DNA of 64,000 bases from Bacteroidota bacterium (lineage in GTDB: Bacteria > Bacteroidota > Bacteroidia > Bacteroidales > Lentimicrobiaceae), in the NCBI GenBank assembly GCA_009773515.1, contig WSXX01000017.1, positions 1-64,000 of the forward strand, read 5' to 3'. The notes beneath the pieces were generated by a model that was given only the letters and a program-made list of their open reading frames with translations, had not been told where the DNA came from and did no database searches. A program made the position numbers and the translations under genes. Positions 1 through 8,594 of the stretch are shown piece by piece; position 1 is the stretch's first letter; the number at the start of each line of letters is the position of its first letter.

Positions 1-2
1 AA

Positions 3-1604
3 TCACTTCACCACCTTCGCACTCCCAACCGTCTTATCTTTATACACCAACCTCAACAGATACATTCCCGGCACCCACCGTTCTGCATCGAACTGCACCA
101 CCATTTGCCCTTGAGTAAGTTTTTGTTCGGTAATAAACCTTCCACTTAAATCAAAAACCTGCAATACACTCTGATGCTGGTAGTTGCTTTGGTATAGTGC
201 GGTATTTAATCCGTGGTTGTTGTTGCGGATGGCAATAAATTCGGGCAACCGCACCTGAAATACATCACTAACCGGATTGGGGTAAACCTCCATTACCGCT
301 ACATCGGGCAGGGTGGCGAGGTGTTCTGCACTTACCACAATATCGCATTCCTCCATGCCAATTGTTCCATTTAGTTCTACACCTCCCGGGCAGGCAAAGT
401 CGTACACCCTCAGGGTGGAGTCATATACATCGTCTTCAAGGGTTGAGGTGAGTTTATAAAGGAATGTATTTGAACTGAAATTAAATATTGTAGAATGAGT
501 AGGCCCGGTTGCTAATATTTTATTTTCAAATGTTTTTGATAATAACAATTGGCAGGAATTATTGGTATAATTTGTTAGTTCTCTGTTTATTAACATGTTC
601 CCATTTGTATCAAGAACCGAAATGTCGAATACTCCCGTGCCTGTTCCGAAAGTTTGACGTGACCCGGTAATGGCTATGGTATTGTTTTCTAACCAGCAAA
701 GAGAATGTGTTTGTGCCATAACTCCAAAGCAGTAGTTTATGGGATTTATTTCATCAAGTGAATGCTTTCTGAAGCTTTGATTACTTAGACATGCATCCCC
801 TGCTGAGAAAAGCATTCCTGAGGGTGATTGAATAGTCTGATTATCCGTTGCATCTCCTATTGTATCATTTTCATAGTACAAGATTTGAAAATTGATAATA
901 TCACCATTTGGACTAATATTTAATTTTAATGGTTTAGTATGAGTTTGTTGTTGAGATAGTCCATAAATACCATACCCGGAAATCAAAAGAGATGAATCTG
1001 CAAGTTCAATTATATCATTAAAAACTTCAGTTTCCAGTATGGGATGATCATATTCAAGCATCCATTGAATTTGTCCGTTAAAATCGAATTTAATCAATGT
1101 TTTGGTATGATTCCCAACTTTCAATAAGCCAATATATCCATCTGAACTATTTATAAAAGACCCTGCATCATTGTGAATGTCTGGGGTATTAAATAATTTG
1201 CACCAGTCTATCTGTCCGCAGGGATTTAATTTTATGAATACTGCATTTTTGGTTACGCCAAATGGATTTGTTTCTAAATAGCCAGTATTCATACTTATTA
1301 TTATTCCTGAGTCTGAGGTTGCTTTCATAGACTTACTTGAGGAATAATAATTGTTAGTGTTTCCAAAATTACGTTCCCATAATACATTGCCGTTAATATC
1401 TGTTTTAATTAACCAGCCACTTAACACAGGGTATGTGTACCCTTCTATATTACTCAGGATTGCGAATCCGTGATCATAAGTCTCGACAGCACATACAGAT
1501 GATGTAAGGCTTGATGGTCCTTGATAAATTTTAGGCCATGTTTGAGCAACGGCTATGAAAGCGAATGAGAAATTTAATAATATTGCTAAAAATGAAGTTT
1601 TCAT
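3..1604 (-). CDS. T9SS-exported beta-propeller-like protein with C-terminal sorting domain
   Basis: A 533-residue exported protein of unknown activity. It opens with a Sec signal peptide (MKTSFLAIL..., ending near AVAQ at residue 21); an upstream in-frame start at 1718 would bury that signal behind 38 extra residues, so 1604 is preferred. The middle has repeated short segments rich in Trp, Gly and Asp of the kind seen in secreted beta-propellers, such as DSGIIIS and SDGYIGLL. The last 75 or so residues form a type A T9SS sorting domain: VYPNPVSD, then VFDLSGR, then GMYLLRL and a basic end. By family knowledge it crosses the outer membrane through T9SS and is anchored or released there. What it binds cannot be told. 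Confidence 0.8.
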   Translation of the reverse strand: MKTSFLAILLNFSFAFIAVAQTWPKIYQGPSSLTSSVCAVETYDHGFAILSNIEGYTYPVLSGWLIKTDINGNVLWERNFGNTNNYYSSSKSMKATSDSGIIISMNTGYLETNPFGVTKNAVFIKLNPCGQIDWCKLFNTPDIHNDAGSFINSSDGYIGLLKVGNHTKTLIKFDFNGQIQWMLEYDHPILETEVFNDIIELADSSLLISGYGIYGLSQQQTHTKPLKLNISPNGDIINFQILYYENDTIGDATDNQTIQSPSGMLFSAGDACLSNQSFRKHSLDEINPINYCFGVMAQTHSLCWLENNTIAITGSRQTFGTGTGVFDISVLDTNGNMLINRELTNYTNNSCQLLLSKTFENKILATGPTHSTIFNFSSNTFLYKLTSTLEDDVYDSTLRVYDFACPGGVELNGTIGMEECDIVVSAEHLATLPDVAVMEVYPNPVSDVFQVRLPEFIAIRNNNHGLNTALYQSNYQHQSVLQVFDLSGRFITEQKLTQGQMVVQFDAERWVPGMYLLRLVYKDKTVGSAKVVK

Positions 1605-1790
1605 AATCCTGAATTTTAAATTGTTGATTCTGCGATTGTGTACCGGTATCCCGGCTTCGTTGTTTTCATTTTGAACTTCAAACCAGCTATAAAAAAGATA
1701 GTGCTTTTTTTGAATCATTTAGTGATCACGATGGCTATCGGGATAGAGTCTTTGTGACTTAATGGCAAGCTTTGTTTCAATTTAACCAGT

Positions 1791-1818
1791 CTTTAGAAAT
1801 TAGACTTTAGAAATTAGA
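1791..1818. repeat. 14-bp tandem direct repeat
   Basis: Two perfect head-to-tail copies of CTTTAGAAATTAGA lie at 1791-1804 and 1805-1818, just past the corA stop codon in the 222-bp spacer before the T9SS gene. Nothing else is evident in this spacer except a short CTATC/GATAG inverted repeat near 1732-1745. Confidence 0.8.
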
Positions 1819-1826
1819 AATTCAGT

Positions 1827-2891
1827 CTAGAACCATTTCCTGGATTTCATATACAAAAACATCCCCACAGCAATGGCAAACATTGCCGCCATAATTGTAT
1901 GATATCCGTAGCGGTAATGAAGCTCAGGCATATTGTCGAAATTCATGCCGTAAATGCCTGCGATAAAGGTAAGCGGGATAAAAATGGCACCTATCACCGT
2001 TAAGGTTTTCATTACATTATTTAACTTGTTTGAGATGGTTGATGAATAGAGTTCCATCAATCCGGATATGGTGTCGCGGAAACTTTCGAGGTTTTGAATG
2101 ATGTTTTGAAGGTGGTCGTTGAGATCGTTGATGTATTTTATGGTTTTGCGGTCAATCAGCTTTGTTTCGTCGCGCTGCAGTTTTCTCAGTTCATCTCTGA
2201 GCGGATAAACATATTTCCGCAGCAGGATCAGTTGCTTTTTCAGATGCATCATCTGTGTTGGCGTAACCCGGTCGGTATCGCGCAGCAATTCCATTTCAAT
2301 GTTTTCGATATGATCTTCAATCTTTTCGAGCACCACAAAATAATTATCCACAATCTTATCTATCAGCACATAAGCAAGAAAGTCTATGCTTTTTTCACGG
2401 CCTTTGCTCACTCCGCTGAGCAACCTTTCGCGTACCGGATTAAATACATCACCATCGCGTTCCTGAAATGAAAGAAGATAGTTTTCACCGATCACAAAAC
2501 TGATTTGTTCGGTCTCAATAGATGCTTTTTTATCGTTCCACTGAAGCATTTTCAGGCATAGGAAAAGCACATCGCCATAATTCTCAATTTTTGGTACGGA
2601 TTCGGTATTCAGTACATCTTCAAGCAAAAGAGGATGAAGGGTATGGTGATTTCCAAGTTGGCTGATCAGATCGGTATTTGAAAATCCGGTGACATTAATC
2701 CAGTTGTTGCGGCTTGTATCAATTTTACCGATGATCACTTTTGCATCATCTGATTCGGTTCTTTCGATGTTGCTTTTGTCGAAACTGAACAGGTCAAGGC
2801 TGGTTTCCTGATCAATGTTACCTGTATAGATAAGTGTTCCAGGAGGAAGTCCTGATTTTTTCCGGTAGTTTCTGATTTTAGTTGTGCCCAT
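1827..2891 (-). CDS. corA: CorA-family magnesium/divalent cation channel
   Basis: Pentameric inner-membrane channel for Mg2+ and possibly Co2+ or Ni2+. The 354-residue protein has the long acidic, helical cytoplasmic domain typical of the family, then two C-terminal membrane helices. The first ends in the signature GMN at about residues 315-317, within IYGMNF, followed by the short periplasmic loop (NMPEL) and a second helix with a basic tail (MKSRKWF). The start at 2891 (MGTTKIRN) begins just before the conserved KKSGLPPG segment; a longer start at 2960 would overlap the upstream mscS by 83 bases. With the chosen start the overlap is 14 bases, suggesting translational coupling to mscS. Confidence 0.93.
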   Translation of the reverse strand: MGTTKIRNYRKKSGLPPGTLIYTGNIDQETSLDLFSFDKSNIERTESDDAKVIIGKIDTSRNNWINVTGFSNTDLISQLGNHHTLHPLLLEDVLNTESVPKIENYGDVLFLCLKMLQWNDKKASIETEQISFVIGENYLLSFQERDGDVFNPVRERLLSGVSKGREKSIDFLAYVLIDKIVDNYFVVLEKIEDHIENIEMELLRDTDRVTPTQMMHLKKQLILLRKYVYPLRDELRKLQRDETKLIDRKTIKYINDLNDHLQNIIQNLESFRDTISGLMELYSSTISNKLNNVMKTLTVIGAIFIPLTFIAGIYGMNFDNMPELHYRYGYHTIMAAMFAIAVGMFLYMKSRKWF

Positions 2892-3789
2892 TGGTTTCGG
2901 TTTTATCAGATGGAATGCTGTTTTTAAAAACCAGCGAACGGTGTGGATAAGGAATTTCAATACCTTCTTCGTTAAAACGTTTTTTCAGCGATTCAAAAAG
3001 GTCACACTTCATCACAAAACCTTCACCTGAAGTATTAGCCCAGGCGTAAGCCCTGAGATTAACCGATGATTCACCGAATCCAAGAACGCGAACTATTACT
3101 TTCGGGATGCCGTTTTCAATCTCTTCTTCGCTGCGTTTGTCGATGCAGTTCGGATGTTTCTCAGCTTCCGTTCTTAAAATACTTATTGCTTTTTCCAGGT
3201 CAGATTCATAACTGATGCCCAACTCAATAAAAGTGCAGATCCTTTCATCTTCAAGGGTTGAATTAATAATGGTTTGCGCGCTGATCACCGTATTCGGGAT
3301 AACAATACGGCGGTTTTCAAAGTTATTGATGATGGTGTGTCTTAAAGTAATGTCTTCGACAGTTCCATGATGCAATTCTCCTATTTTTATGTTGTCGCCA
3401 ACACGGAAGGGTTTAAAGATGACAATAAAAATCCCGCTGATGATATTCGAAAATGCTTCCTGTGATGCAAAACCAATGATTGCTGCAAAAATTCCTGCGC
3501 CCGCAAAAAGTGTAATACCAATGGTTCTTAATGCAGGAATGGTGTAAAAGATCAGGGTCATGGCCAGCATAAAAACCACAAAGCTTACTGCATTTCTCAG
3601 AAATTTATAACGGGTCGGATCAACTTTCAACACACGGCTCGATCGCTCAAAATATACTTTCATCAGCTTTTGCAAAACACGCGAAAGTATAATAGCCAAC
3701 ACAACAATAACTACCGAAACAATCAGGTATTGAAGAATGAGGTTGTTGTTTTTGATAAATGAGGATAAATCAAAAGTGAGTAGCTGCAT
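2878..3789 (-). CDS. mscS: MscS-family small-conductance mechanosensitive channel
   Basis: Inner-membrane tension-gated channel that releases solutes on hypo-osmotic shock. The 303-residue protein has an N-terminal periplasmic segment, three membrane helices, the Gly/Ala-rich pore helix (GAGIFAAIIGFASQ followed by EAFSNIISG) and the cytoplasmic beta domain starting with FRVGDNI. The start at 3789 (MQLLTF) lies about 20 bases after a TATCTTTG -7 promoter element; the longer start at 3870 lies upstream of that element and is less likely. It is the first gene of a two-gene unit with corA. Length and motifs are normal for the short MscS type. Confidence 0.92.
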   Translation of the reverse strand: MQLLTFDLSSFIKNNNLILQYLIVSVVIVVLAIILSRVLQKLMKVYFERSSRVLKVDPTRYKFLRNAVSFVVFMLAMTLIFYTIPALRTIGITLFAGAGIFAAIIGFASQEAFSNIISGIFIVIFKPFRVGDNIKIGELHHGTVEDITLRHTIINNFENRRIVIPNTVISAQTIINSTLEDERICTFIELGISYESDLEKAISILRTEAEKHPNCIDKRSEEEIENGIPKVIVRVLGFGESSVNLRAYAWANTSGEGFVMKCDLFESLKKRFNEEGIEIPYPHRSLVFKNSIPSDKTETNGHN

Positions 3790-3806
3790 ATTTTTTGTTT
3801 TATTTA

Positions 3807-3814
3807 CAAAGATA
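3807..3814 (-). promoter_or_regulatory. Promoter -7 box for mscS-corA
   Basis: TATCTTTG on the minus strand matches the Bacteroidetes TAnnTTTG element and is placed to start transcription about 10 bases before the chosen mscS start. No clear -33 box was identified. Confidence 0.5.
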
Positions 3815-3888
3815 GGAAATCGGAGGAAGCGAAGAGGGGTTAACAGAGAACTCAACCAAATGACAGACAATAATTAAGGACAAATTGG

Positions 3889-4048
3889 TTGAAAATTGAT
3901 CGTTTAGTCCTTCGACTCCGCTCAGGATGACATCGTATTCAATTGATAATGAATTTATTAAAATGTAATATCGATACTACAACACGAATGTCACACTGAG
4001 CGGAGTCGAAGTGCTTTTGTCCCAGTTTCCGCCTGTCATTCCGCATTA
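3889..4048. repeat. Dispersed intergenic repeat, copy A
   Basis: This spacer contains two inverted arms: 3910-3932 (CTTCGACTCCGCTCAGGATG...) and 3989-4011, which pair with 21 of 23 positions. It also contains the sequence CGCCTGTCATTCCGCATTA at 4030-4048. The left flank (3889-3917), the right arm (3981-4013) and the CGCCTGTCAT segment all recur in the spacer at 6466-6945. The CTTCGACTC/GAGTCGAAG type of intergenic repeat is, from general knowledge, common in Bacteroidetes genomes. Confidence 0.75.
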
Positions 4049-4080
4049 AACGGCAGTCCTATTTCAAAATAAGCCACATA

Positions 4081-4113
4081 AAAAAAGCCCGCATCACAAA
4101 ACACGGGCTTTTT
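4081..4113 (-). terminator. Intrinsic terminator after mscL
   Basis: AAGCCCG at 4085-4091 pairs with CGGGCTT at 4104-4110, flanked by A and T runs on both sides, so it can act in both directions. It lies 21 bases past the mscL stop codon. Confidence 0.8.
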
Positions 4114-4133
4114 AAAAACTTCAAAAGTGCAAT

Positions 4134-4556
4134 TTATTTTTTCAGCAAATCGCGGATTTCTGCGAGTAATTCCTGCTCTTTGGTAGGTACTGGCGGAGCT
4201 TCAGGGGCAGCAGGGGCAACCTCTTCTTTTTTCTTCATCGAATTCATTCCCTTTATTGCCATGAAAATTGCAAATGCAATAATCAGGAAGTCAACAACAT
4301 TCTGAATAAACATACCATAATTCAGCGTTACTGCAGGTGTTATTACTTCGCCGCCTTCCATAACTGCACCTTTAAGGGTGTAAAGCATGTCCTTGAAATC
4401 GATGCCTCCGAGAAGCAGTCCAAGTGGTGGCATCAATACATCGCTGACAAATGATGAGATGATTTTACCGAATGCACCACCGATAATGATACCGACAGCC
4501 ATATCAACTACATTGCCGCGCATTGCAAAAGCTTTGAACTCGTCCAACATTTTCAT
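4134..4556 (-). CDS. mscL: Large-conductance mechanosensitive channel MscL
   Basis: Pentameric inner-membrane emergency valve that opens near lytic membrane tension. The 140-residue length is normal. The N-terminal amphipathic helix ([16 protein letters not shown]) runs into the pore helix [16 protein letters not shown], followed by [13 protein letters not shown], all strongly conserved. A periplasmic loop and second helix ([16 protein letters not shown]) lead to a Pro/Ala-rich linker and the C-terminal bundle helix ([11 protein letters not shown]). It sits close to mscS and corA but has its own terminator. Confidence 0.97.
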   Translation of the reverse strand: MKMLDEFKAFAMRGNVVDMAVGIIIGGAFGKIISSFVSDVLMPPLGLLLGGIDFKDMLYTLKGAVMEGGEVITPAVTLNYGMFIQNVVDFLIIAFAIFMAIKGMNSMKKKEEVAPAAPEAPPVPTKEQELLAEIRDLLKK

Positions 4557-4593
4557 AATTTCTGGTTTAAGTGTTAATAAATTGTTGTGGTTA

Positions 4594-5490
4594 TTATTGA
4601 TTAACAGTTGCCTGTACGTTTTTTACCGAATAGGTGAGGCCTACTCCAAATGTTTGTTTGAATTGAGTTCGTGGACCGGTTTTTCCTTCTTTGTCCATTA
4701 TCTGAATGTCGTGGTCGTAGATGGTTTGTACACCAATGTAAGTCGAGAGGAATTTATTTACTTTCAATATCAGCATTGCTTCCCAGTTGATGTCGATGTT
4801 CTGTGGCCTGTCCATGTAGTTTGAGAACATGTCGAGTTTACTCTTAAAGTTGACATTGGTAAAAATGTCTTTTTCAAAAGTTACTTTGAAAGCAGCGCCG
4901 AATTCCGGGTTGATTTTATCGCCGGGATCCAGGCCATAAACCGTTGATAGTGATGTGTCGTTAACAATAGTCAACCTTCCGGTTAAAGGCAAAAACGATA
5001 TGGACATAAAAGGGTAGGGTTTATACTCCATACCCAAACCAAGCATCAGATATGCCGGTGCCATAAAGTTGGAAATAATAACAGAGTCATTCGGATAGTT
5101 ATATCCTTTTGCAAACTGCGTTTTAAAATTCAGGTTTGCACTGAGATACAGATTTTTATGAATAACATTATGACCAAGTTTTGAAACAAGATCAATTTTG
5201 TCATCACTTTTTCTCACATTGGCATCGCCGATTTTTACCATTCCATAGGCCATATCCAGTGAATTGTCCCATGTTGTTTTGCCTTGTTTAAGGTTGGCAA
5301 ACAAATTCAGAAACGAATTGGCACCTAAACTGTTTTCGCCGCCGGCAGCCCAGTTGGTAAGCGAAACCTGATTAAAAGTGAGTGATGATTTAAAACCCTT
5401 GGTCCACATTTTCGTGGTGTCGGGTGTTTGTGCAAATGATACAGCTGATAGCATAGCTGCAGCAAAAATCAGAAGTGTAGTTTTTCTCAT
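4594..5490 (-). CDS. DUF3078 outer-membrane-type protein
   Basis: A 298-residue exported protein with a signal peptide ([14 protein letters not shown]..., cleaved near SFAQ). It matches the Bacteroidetes DUF3078 family: an early [13 protein letters not shown] segment followed by [12 protein letters not shown], then alternating strands that suggest a beta barrel in the outer membrane (for example [12 protein letters not shown] and [17 protein letters not shown]). The family has no assigned function that I know. It is 37 bases from mscL and 23 bases from the TonB-domain gene upstream, so co-transcription with the latter is likely. Confidence 0.8.
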   Translation of the reverse strand: MRKTTLLIFAAAMLSAVSFAQTPDTTKMWTKGFKSSLTFNQVSLTNWAAGGENSLGANSFLNLFANLKQGKTTWDNSLDMAYGMVKIGDANVRKSDDKIDLVSKLGHNVIHKNLYLSANLNFKTQFAKGYNYPNDSVIISNFMAPAYLMLGLGMEYKPYPFMSISFLPLTGRLTIVNDTSLSTVYGLDPGDKINPEFGAAFKVTFEKDIFTNVNFKSKLDMFSNYMDRPQNIDINWEAMLILKVNKFLSTYIGVQTIYDHDIQIMDKEGKTGPRTQFKQTFGVGLTYSVKNVQATVNQ

Positions 5491-5513
5491 GTATATTATT
5501 GTTTTAGTTATTC

Positions 5514-6320
5514 TCAGCCTCCATAGCTGGATTTTATTGTTGGGTTAAAATTTCCATCCGGGCCGCTTTCAAGGTTGAAGTTTATCGATATACTCATCCT
5601 TGTTCTTACGGCCATATTGTCTTTAATACCTGGCATCCATTTTAAAAGTCTCACAATTCTTATTGCTTCTTCGTTACAGCCGGCACCTAAAGAGTTTAGT
5701 ATCGTAAGGTTCGAAATTTTGCCATGTGGTTCAACAATGAACCCGACTTTAACAGTTCCGCTCAGATTTTGTTTAATAGCGGCATCAGGGTATTTGAGAT
5801 TTGCGGCAATAAAACCTGCCAGATTTATTTTGCTGTTGGTGAAAACAGGGTGGGGGGCAGCATCAAGGTTTCTGTAGTAAAATATGGTTCCTGAAGTATC
5901 GGTTGGCTCAAAAGGATATAAGTGATATGTGAACCCCCTTTGTTTACATAACCTGTTGTATTTCTTTATGTTGAAGTCAATGCTGAAGTTTCCTGAATCT
6001 ACCACCGGAAGCCCTATTCTTGTTGCCGGGTTCCATTCCAGCATATTGAAAATCCTAAGGGTTTCCTGATCACAATCCGGTGAAACTTTATCCGTAAAAA
6101 TGACAGATTCAACTTGTCCTTTTTCATCAATTATATATTTCAACCTGACTTCTCCCTCTGTTTGAGTAGCCAGTGCGCTCTGTGGATAGATCAACTCCTG
6201 ATCGATGAAATAGCGTAACTGACTTCTTCCTCCGGCTGCTGAACTGGGTATAAAATCTTGTGCAATAGTAAGATAAGCGGGAAAAATGAGCGATAACAAC
6301 AAAAGTGTGATTTTGTGCAT
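5514..6320 (-). CDS. Periplasmic protein with two TonB C-terminal domains
   Basis: A 268-residue protein with a cleavable-looking signal peptide (MHKITLLLLSLIFPAYL, cleaved near TIAQ) and two TonB C-terminal-type domains. The first spans about residues 30-115 (IYPQSALATQTEGEVRLKYIIDEKGQV) and the second about 165-255 (KYPDAAIKQNLSGTVKVGFIVEPHGKI). Both carry the repeated YP.AA/G.V...I...G pattern and end with a W.P segment. There is no retained membrane anchor and no Pro-rich spacer, so it cannot work as a classical energy-coupling TonB. A role as a periplasmic binding or adaptor protein is inference. A single-domain version is the more usual Bacteroidetes arrangement. Confidence 0.75.
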   Translation of the reverse strand: MHKITLLLLSLIFPAYLTIAQDFIPSSAAGGRSQLRYFIDQELIYPQSALATQTEGEVRLKYIIDEKGQVESVIFTDKVSPDCDQETLRIFNMLEWNPATRIGLPVVDSGNFSIDFNIKKYNRLCKQRGFTYHLYPFEPTDTSGTIFYYRNLDAAPHPVFTNSKINLAGFIAANLKYPDAAIKQNLSGTVKVGFIVEPHGKISNLTILNSLGAGCNEEAIRIVRLLKWMPGIKDNMAVRTRMSISINFNLESGPDGNFNPTIKSSYGG

Positions 6321-6465
6321 CTCTGATGATTTAGGGATATGTGATGTAAATATAGTGATATATGTATTCGATGTGGTTTATGGATGAAGATTTTTAAAAA
6401 TTATCTTCGACTTTGCAATCAATGACAGATTATTTCTTTTATAGTTGGGTTAAGGCTTACATGTT

Positions 6466-6945
6466 TTGAAAATTGAACATTTAGTCCTTCGACTCAGCTA
6501 CCAATGACAGATTAGAATTTAATCAAATGCTGATCAAAGTAAAAATCAACCTTAATCACTCTTAATAACCTTAGTAACGAAACTGACCCCAACGATTTTT
6601 GAACCTTATTTCTTCTTCAGAACCTTATCAGGCAAAACACTTTTTAATTCAAGGCAAAAAATAAGGTTGGAAAGAAAAAATAAGGTTGGAGGTGTTCCGG
6701 TGGGTTGCCTACTACTAAGGGTTGAAAGGGTAAAATAAGGTTGGTCTTGCTCTCATTAAAGTTAAGAAATGCTTTCAGACTTTCCGCCCCTGAACAAGGG
6801 TAACGATAACGCCTGTCATCTCCGCATTATGCTCATTTTTTTTGAGTCTTAACTCAGGATGACATTGTAATAGATAGAATGTGAGTGTATTATAAAGAAT
6901 AAATGCTCCCCTAACACGAATGTCACACTGAGCGAAGTCGAAGTG
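6466..6945. repeat. Dispersed intergenic repeat, copy B (interrupted)
   Basis: Segments of copy A recur here in the same order: 6466-6494 matches 3889-3917 at 27 of 29 bases, CGCCTGTCAT at 6810-6819 matches 4030-4039, and 6913-6945 matches 3981-4013 with one difference. About 300 bases containing the nested inverted repeat at 6602-6687 sit between the left and middle parts, as if inserted or expanded. Confidence 0.65.
6548..6742. repeat. Cluster of AACCTTA / TAAGGTT motifs forming a nested inverted repeat
   Basis: Four AACCTTA copies (6548, 6567, 6602, 6621) are followed by three reverse copies (6662, 6681, 6736). Two pairs nest: 6602-6615 pairs with 6674-6687 at 13 of 14 bases, and inside it 6621-6628 pairs perfectly with 6661-6668. 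The rest of the 658-bp spacer 6321-6978 holds only the dispersed repeat; no coding sequence is seen. Confidence 0.7.
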
Positions 6946-6978
6946 TTGCGCTCAGAACCAAAATGATAAACTTAACTA

Positions 6979-7653
6979 TCAAATTTCCGGAAGCACCTCA
7001 TTCTCCAGCATATTGTCGGTAAGATTTTCGAATCGGGAAAATTCCTCTTCGCGAATCTTAAACTCTATCTTTCCTTTACTGATCATACTCAACGTGTCGC
7101 ACAGCGAAGTAAGTGTTTCAGGTATATGAGAACTAACAATGATGGTTTGGCCGTTTTCGGCAAGTTTGCGCAGGATTTTACGGGTAAGTCTGACCGACTC
7201 GAAATCGAGTCCATTGAAGGGTTCGTCAAGAATTAAAAATTGCCTGTTAAGCGCAATGATTCCCATCAGACTGAGTTTCTTTTGCATTCCGGTAGAATAG
7301 TTGTCAATCACATCGTTCAGCGGAAGCCTGAACACCTGATTCCATTCTTCAATTTTAAATTTGCTGTTCTTTAACTGAAATATTTTCAGATACTCCATGC
7401 CTGTCAACATCGGGTAAAATACAGTCTGGGTTTCCATAAAACCACAGTCACTGAATCTGAAAGGTTCCGGCAAAGCTGAAATACTTCCGGCACTGAATTT
7501 TAATGAACCTGAGATCAGTTTAAAAAGCGTGGTTTTGCCTGCGCCGTTCATGCCTACAAGACCATGCACCGCTCCGGGCTCAAGTTCCCATCTTAAATTA
7601 TCGATGACCAATGATTGGCCATACCCAAACGAAAGGTCATGTATTGTCAGCAT
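6979..7653 (-). CDS. ABC transporter ATP-binding protein
   Basis: A 224-residue cytoplasmic ABC ATPase. Walker A is GMNGAGKT at residues 34-41, the signature is YSTGMQKK (a variant of the usual LSGGQ), Walker B is FLILDEP and the switch His is in SSHIPE. The variant signature and short length fit the export or ABC-2 type ATPases that pair with a separate membrane protein. The start overlaps the end of the membrane-protein gene by 17 bases, so the two are translationally coupled and probably form one transporter. It is the last gene of the Bat transcription unit. Substrate unknown. Confidence 0.88.
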   Translation of the reverse strand: MLTIHDLSFGYGQSLVIDNLRWELEPGAVHGLVGMNGAGKTTLFKLISGSLKFSAGSISALPEPFRFSDCGFMETQTVFYPMLTGMEYLKIFQLKNSKFKIEEWNQVFRLPLNDVIDNYSTGMQKKLSLMGIIALNRQFLILDEPFNGLDFESVRLTRKILRKLAENGQTIIVSSHIPETLTSLCDTLSMISKGKIEFKIREEEFSRFENLTDNMLENEVLPEI

Positions 7654-8590
7654 AGTTGACTGTTTTTAAACGGATTATGGCTTTGTTGTAAAATATTGCT
7701 ATAATAATCAAAGGCAAAGGGCTGATGGGCGGAAAAATAAAACTAAGATTCAGCAACACCAGCAAACTCATAAAAAACGGTGTTTTTTCACCTTGAACAT
7801 AAGCAGAGTATTTGAAAAGTACTGCGCAAATCTGAACCATTAAACTGCTTATCATAACAAGGACAATCACCCTGTAACTATCTGGAAACAAAATCAGTGC
7901 AGTAAGGATCAGCGGAAAACAAGTCAGGGTATAAAGAATGAATTGTAACCAGATTTTCCGCAGAAGGAAAGCAGCAGCACTTCTCTGCAGCGCCTGAATC
8001 ATCAGTCTTTGTTCGTGATACATCTGAAATTCGGCAACGATCAGGGAAATCAGCACCAATGAAACAATAAGTACAATCATCTGATTTCGGAAAATCAGCG
8101 ACAATATTATAATTCCCGAAATCATCCACCAGGTTCGTCTTAAACCTGATTTCCACTCCCAGGCTGTTGATGGCAGAAATGAAAACCCAATGATGGATTT
8201 CCGGTTAACTTTTAATCGTATCTGTTTGTTTTGGAATGAAGTGATGAATATTCCGGAAAGCAAAATCAACAGCGGAATAAACTCAGCCGATATAATGTAA
8301 AATACAGCAAACGGAGCCAGAAACAGGCCATACATTGATAGGAAAAAGAGTGGTTTATTGAGCCCCAGATTGTTGAGCATCACCCGGTCGTTGCGCTGGT
8401 TGTGAATGCCTGCCAGCGAAAATACAAGTAAAACAGATTGTAAGGAAAAGAATCCGGGTTTTGAAGTGGCAATAATTCCTGCGATTGAAATCGCGATGAC
8501 AAAAGCTGCCCTGAAAATTCCAAGTTCACCGAGTATTCTCCAGTATCTTTTCAAATGAACCCACGAAAGAAACACGGCGGCTTGCAGCAT
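7637..8590 (-). CDS. Polytopic membrane protein, probable ABC permease partner
   Basis: A 317-residue integral membrane protein with about eight hydrophobic segments, grouped as two sets separated by a hydrophilic stretch near residues 120-150. I do not recognise the family. It starts 4 bases after the batE stop codon and overlaps the ABC ATPase gene by 17 bases, so its likely role is the membrane subunit of that transporter. The N-terminal segment LSWVHLKRYWRILGELG resembles the amphipathic start of ABC-2 permeases, but this is weak. No signal peptide is expected and no known catalytic motif is visible. Confidence 0.65.
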   Translation of the reverse strand: MLQAAVFLSWVHLKRYWRILGELGIFRAAFVIAISIAGIIATSKPGFFSLQSVLLVFSLAGIHNQRNDRVMLNNLGLNKPLFFLSMYGLFLAPFAVFYIISAEFIPLLILLSGIFITSFQNKQIRLKVNRKSIIGFSFLPSTAWEWKSGLRRTWWMISGIIILSLIFRNQMIVLIVSLVLISLIVAEFQMYHEQRLMIQALQRSAAAFLLRKIWLQFILYTLTCFPLILTALILFPDSYRVIVLVMISSLMVQICAVLFKYSAYVQGEKTPFFMSLLVLLNLSFIFPPISPLPLIIIAIFYNKAIIRLKTVNYADNT

Positions 8591-8594
8591 CTTT

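Noticed and set aside
1732-1745. CTATC-GG-GATAG inverted repeat
   Set aside because: Too short, with no T run or partner site; might be a fragment of a common Bacteroidetes repeat but cannot be supported here.
2094-2471. Plus-strand open frame inside corA
   Set aside because: Antisense shadow of a well-supported gene.
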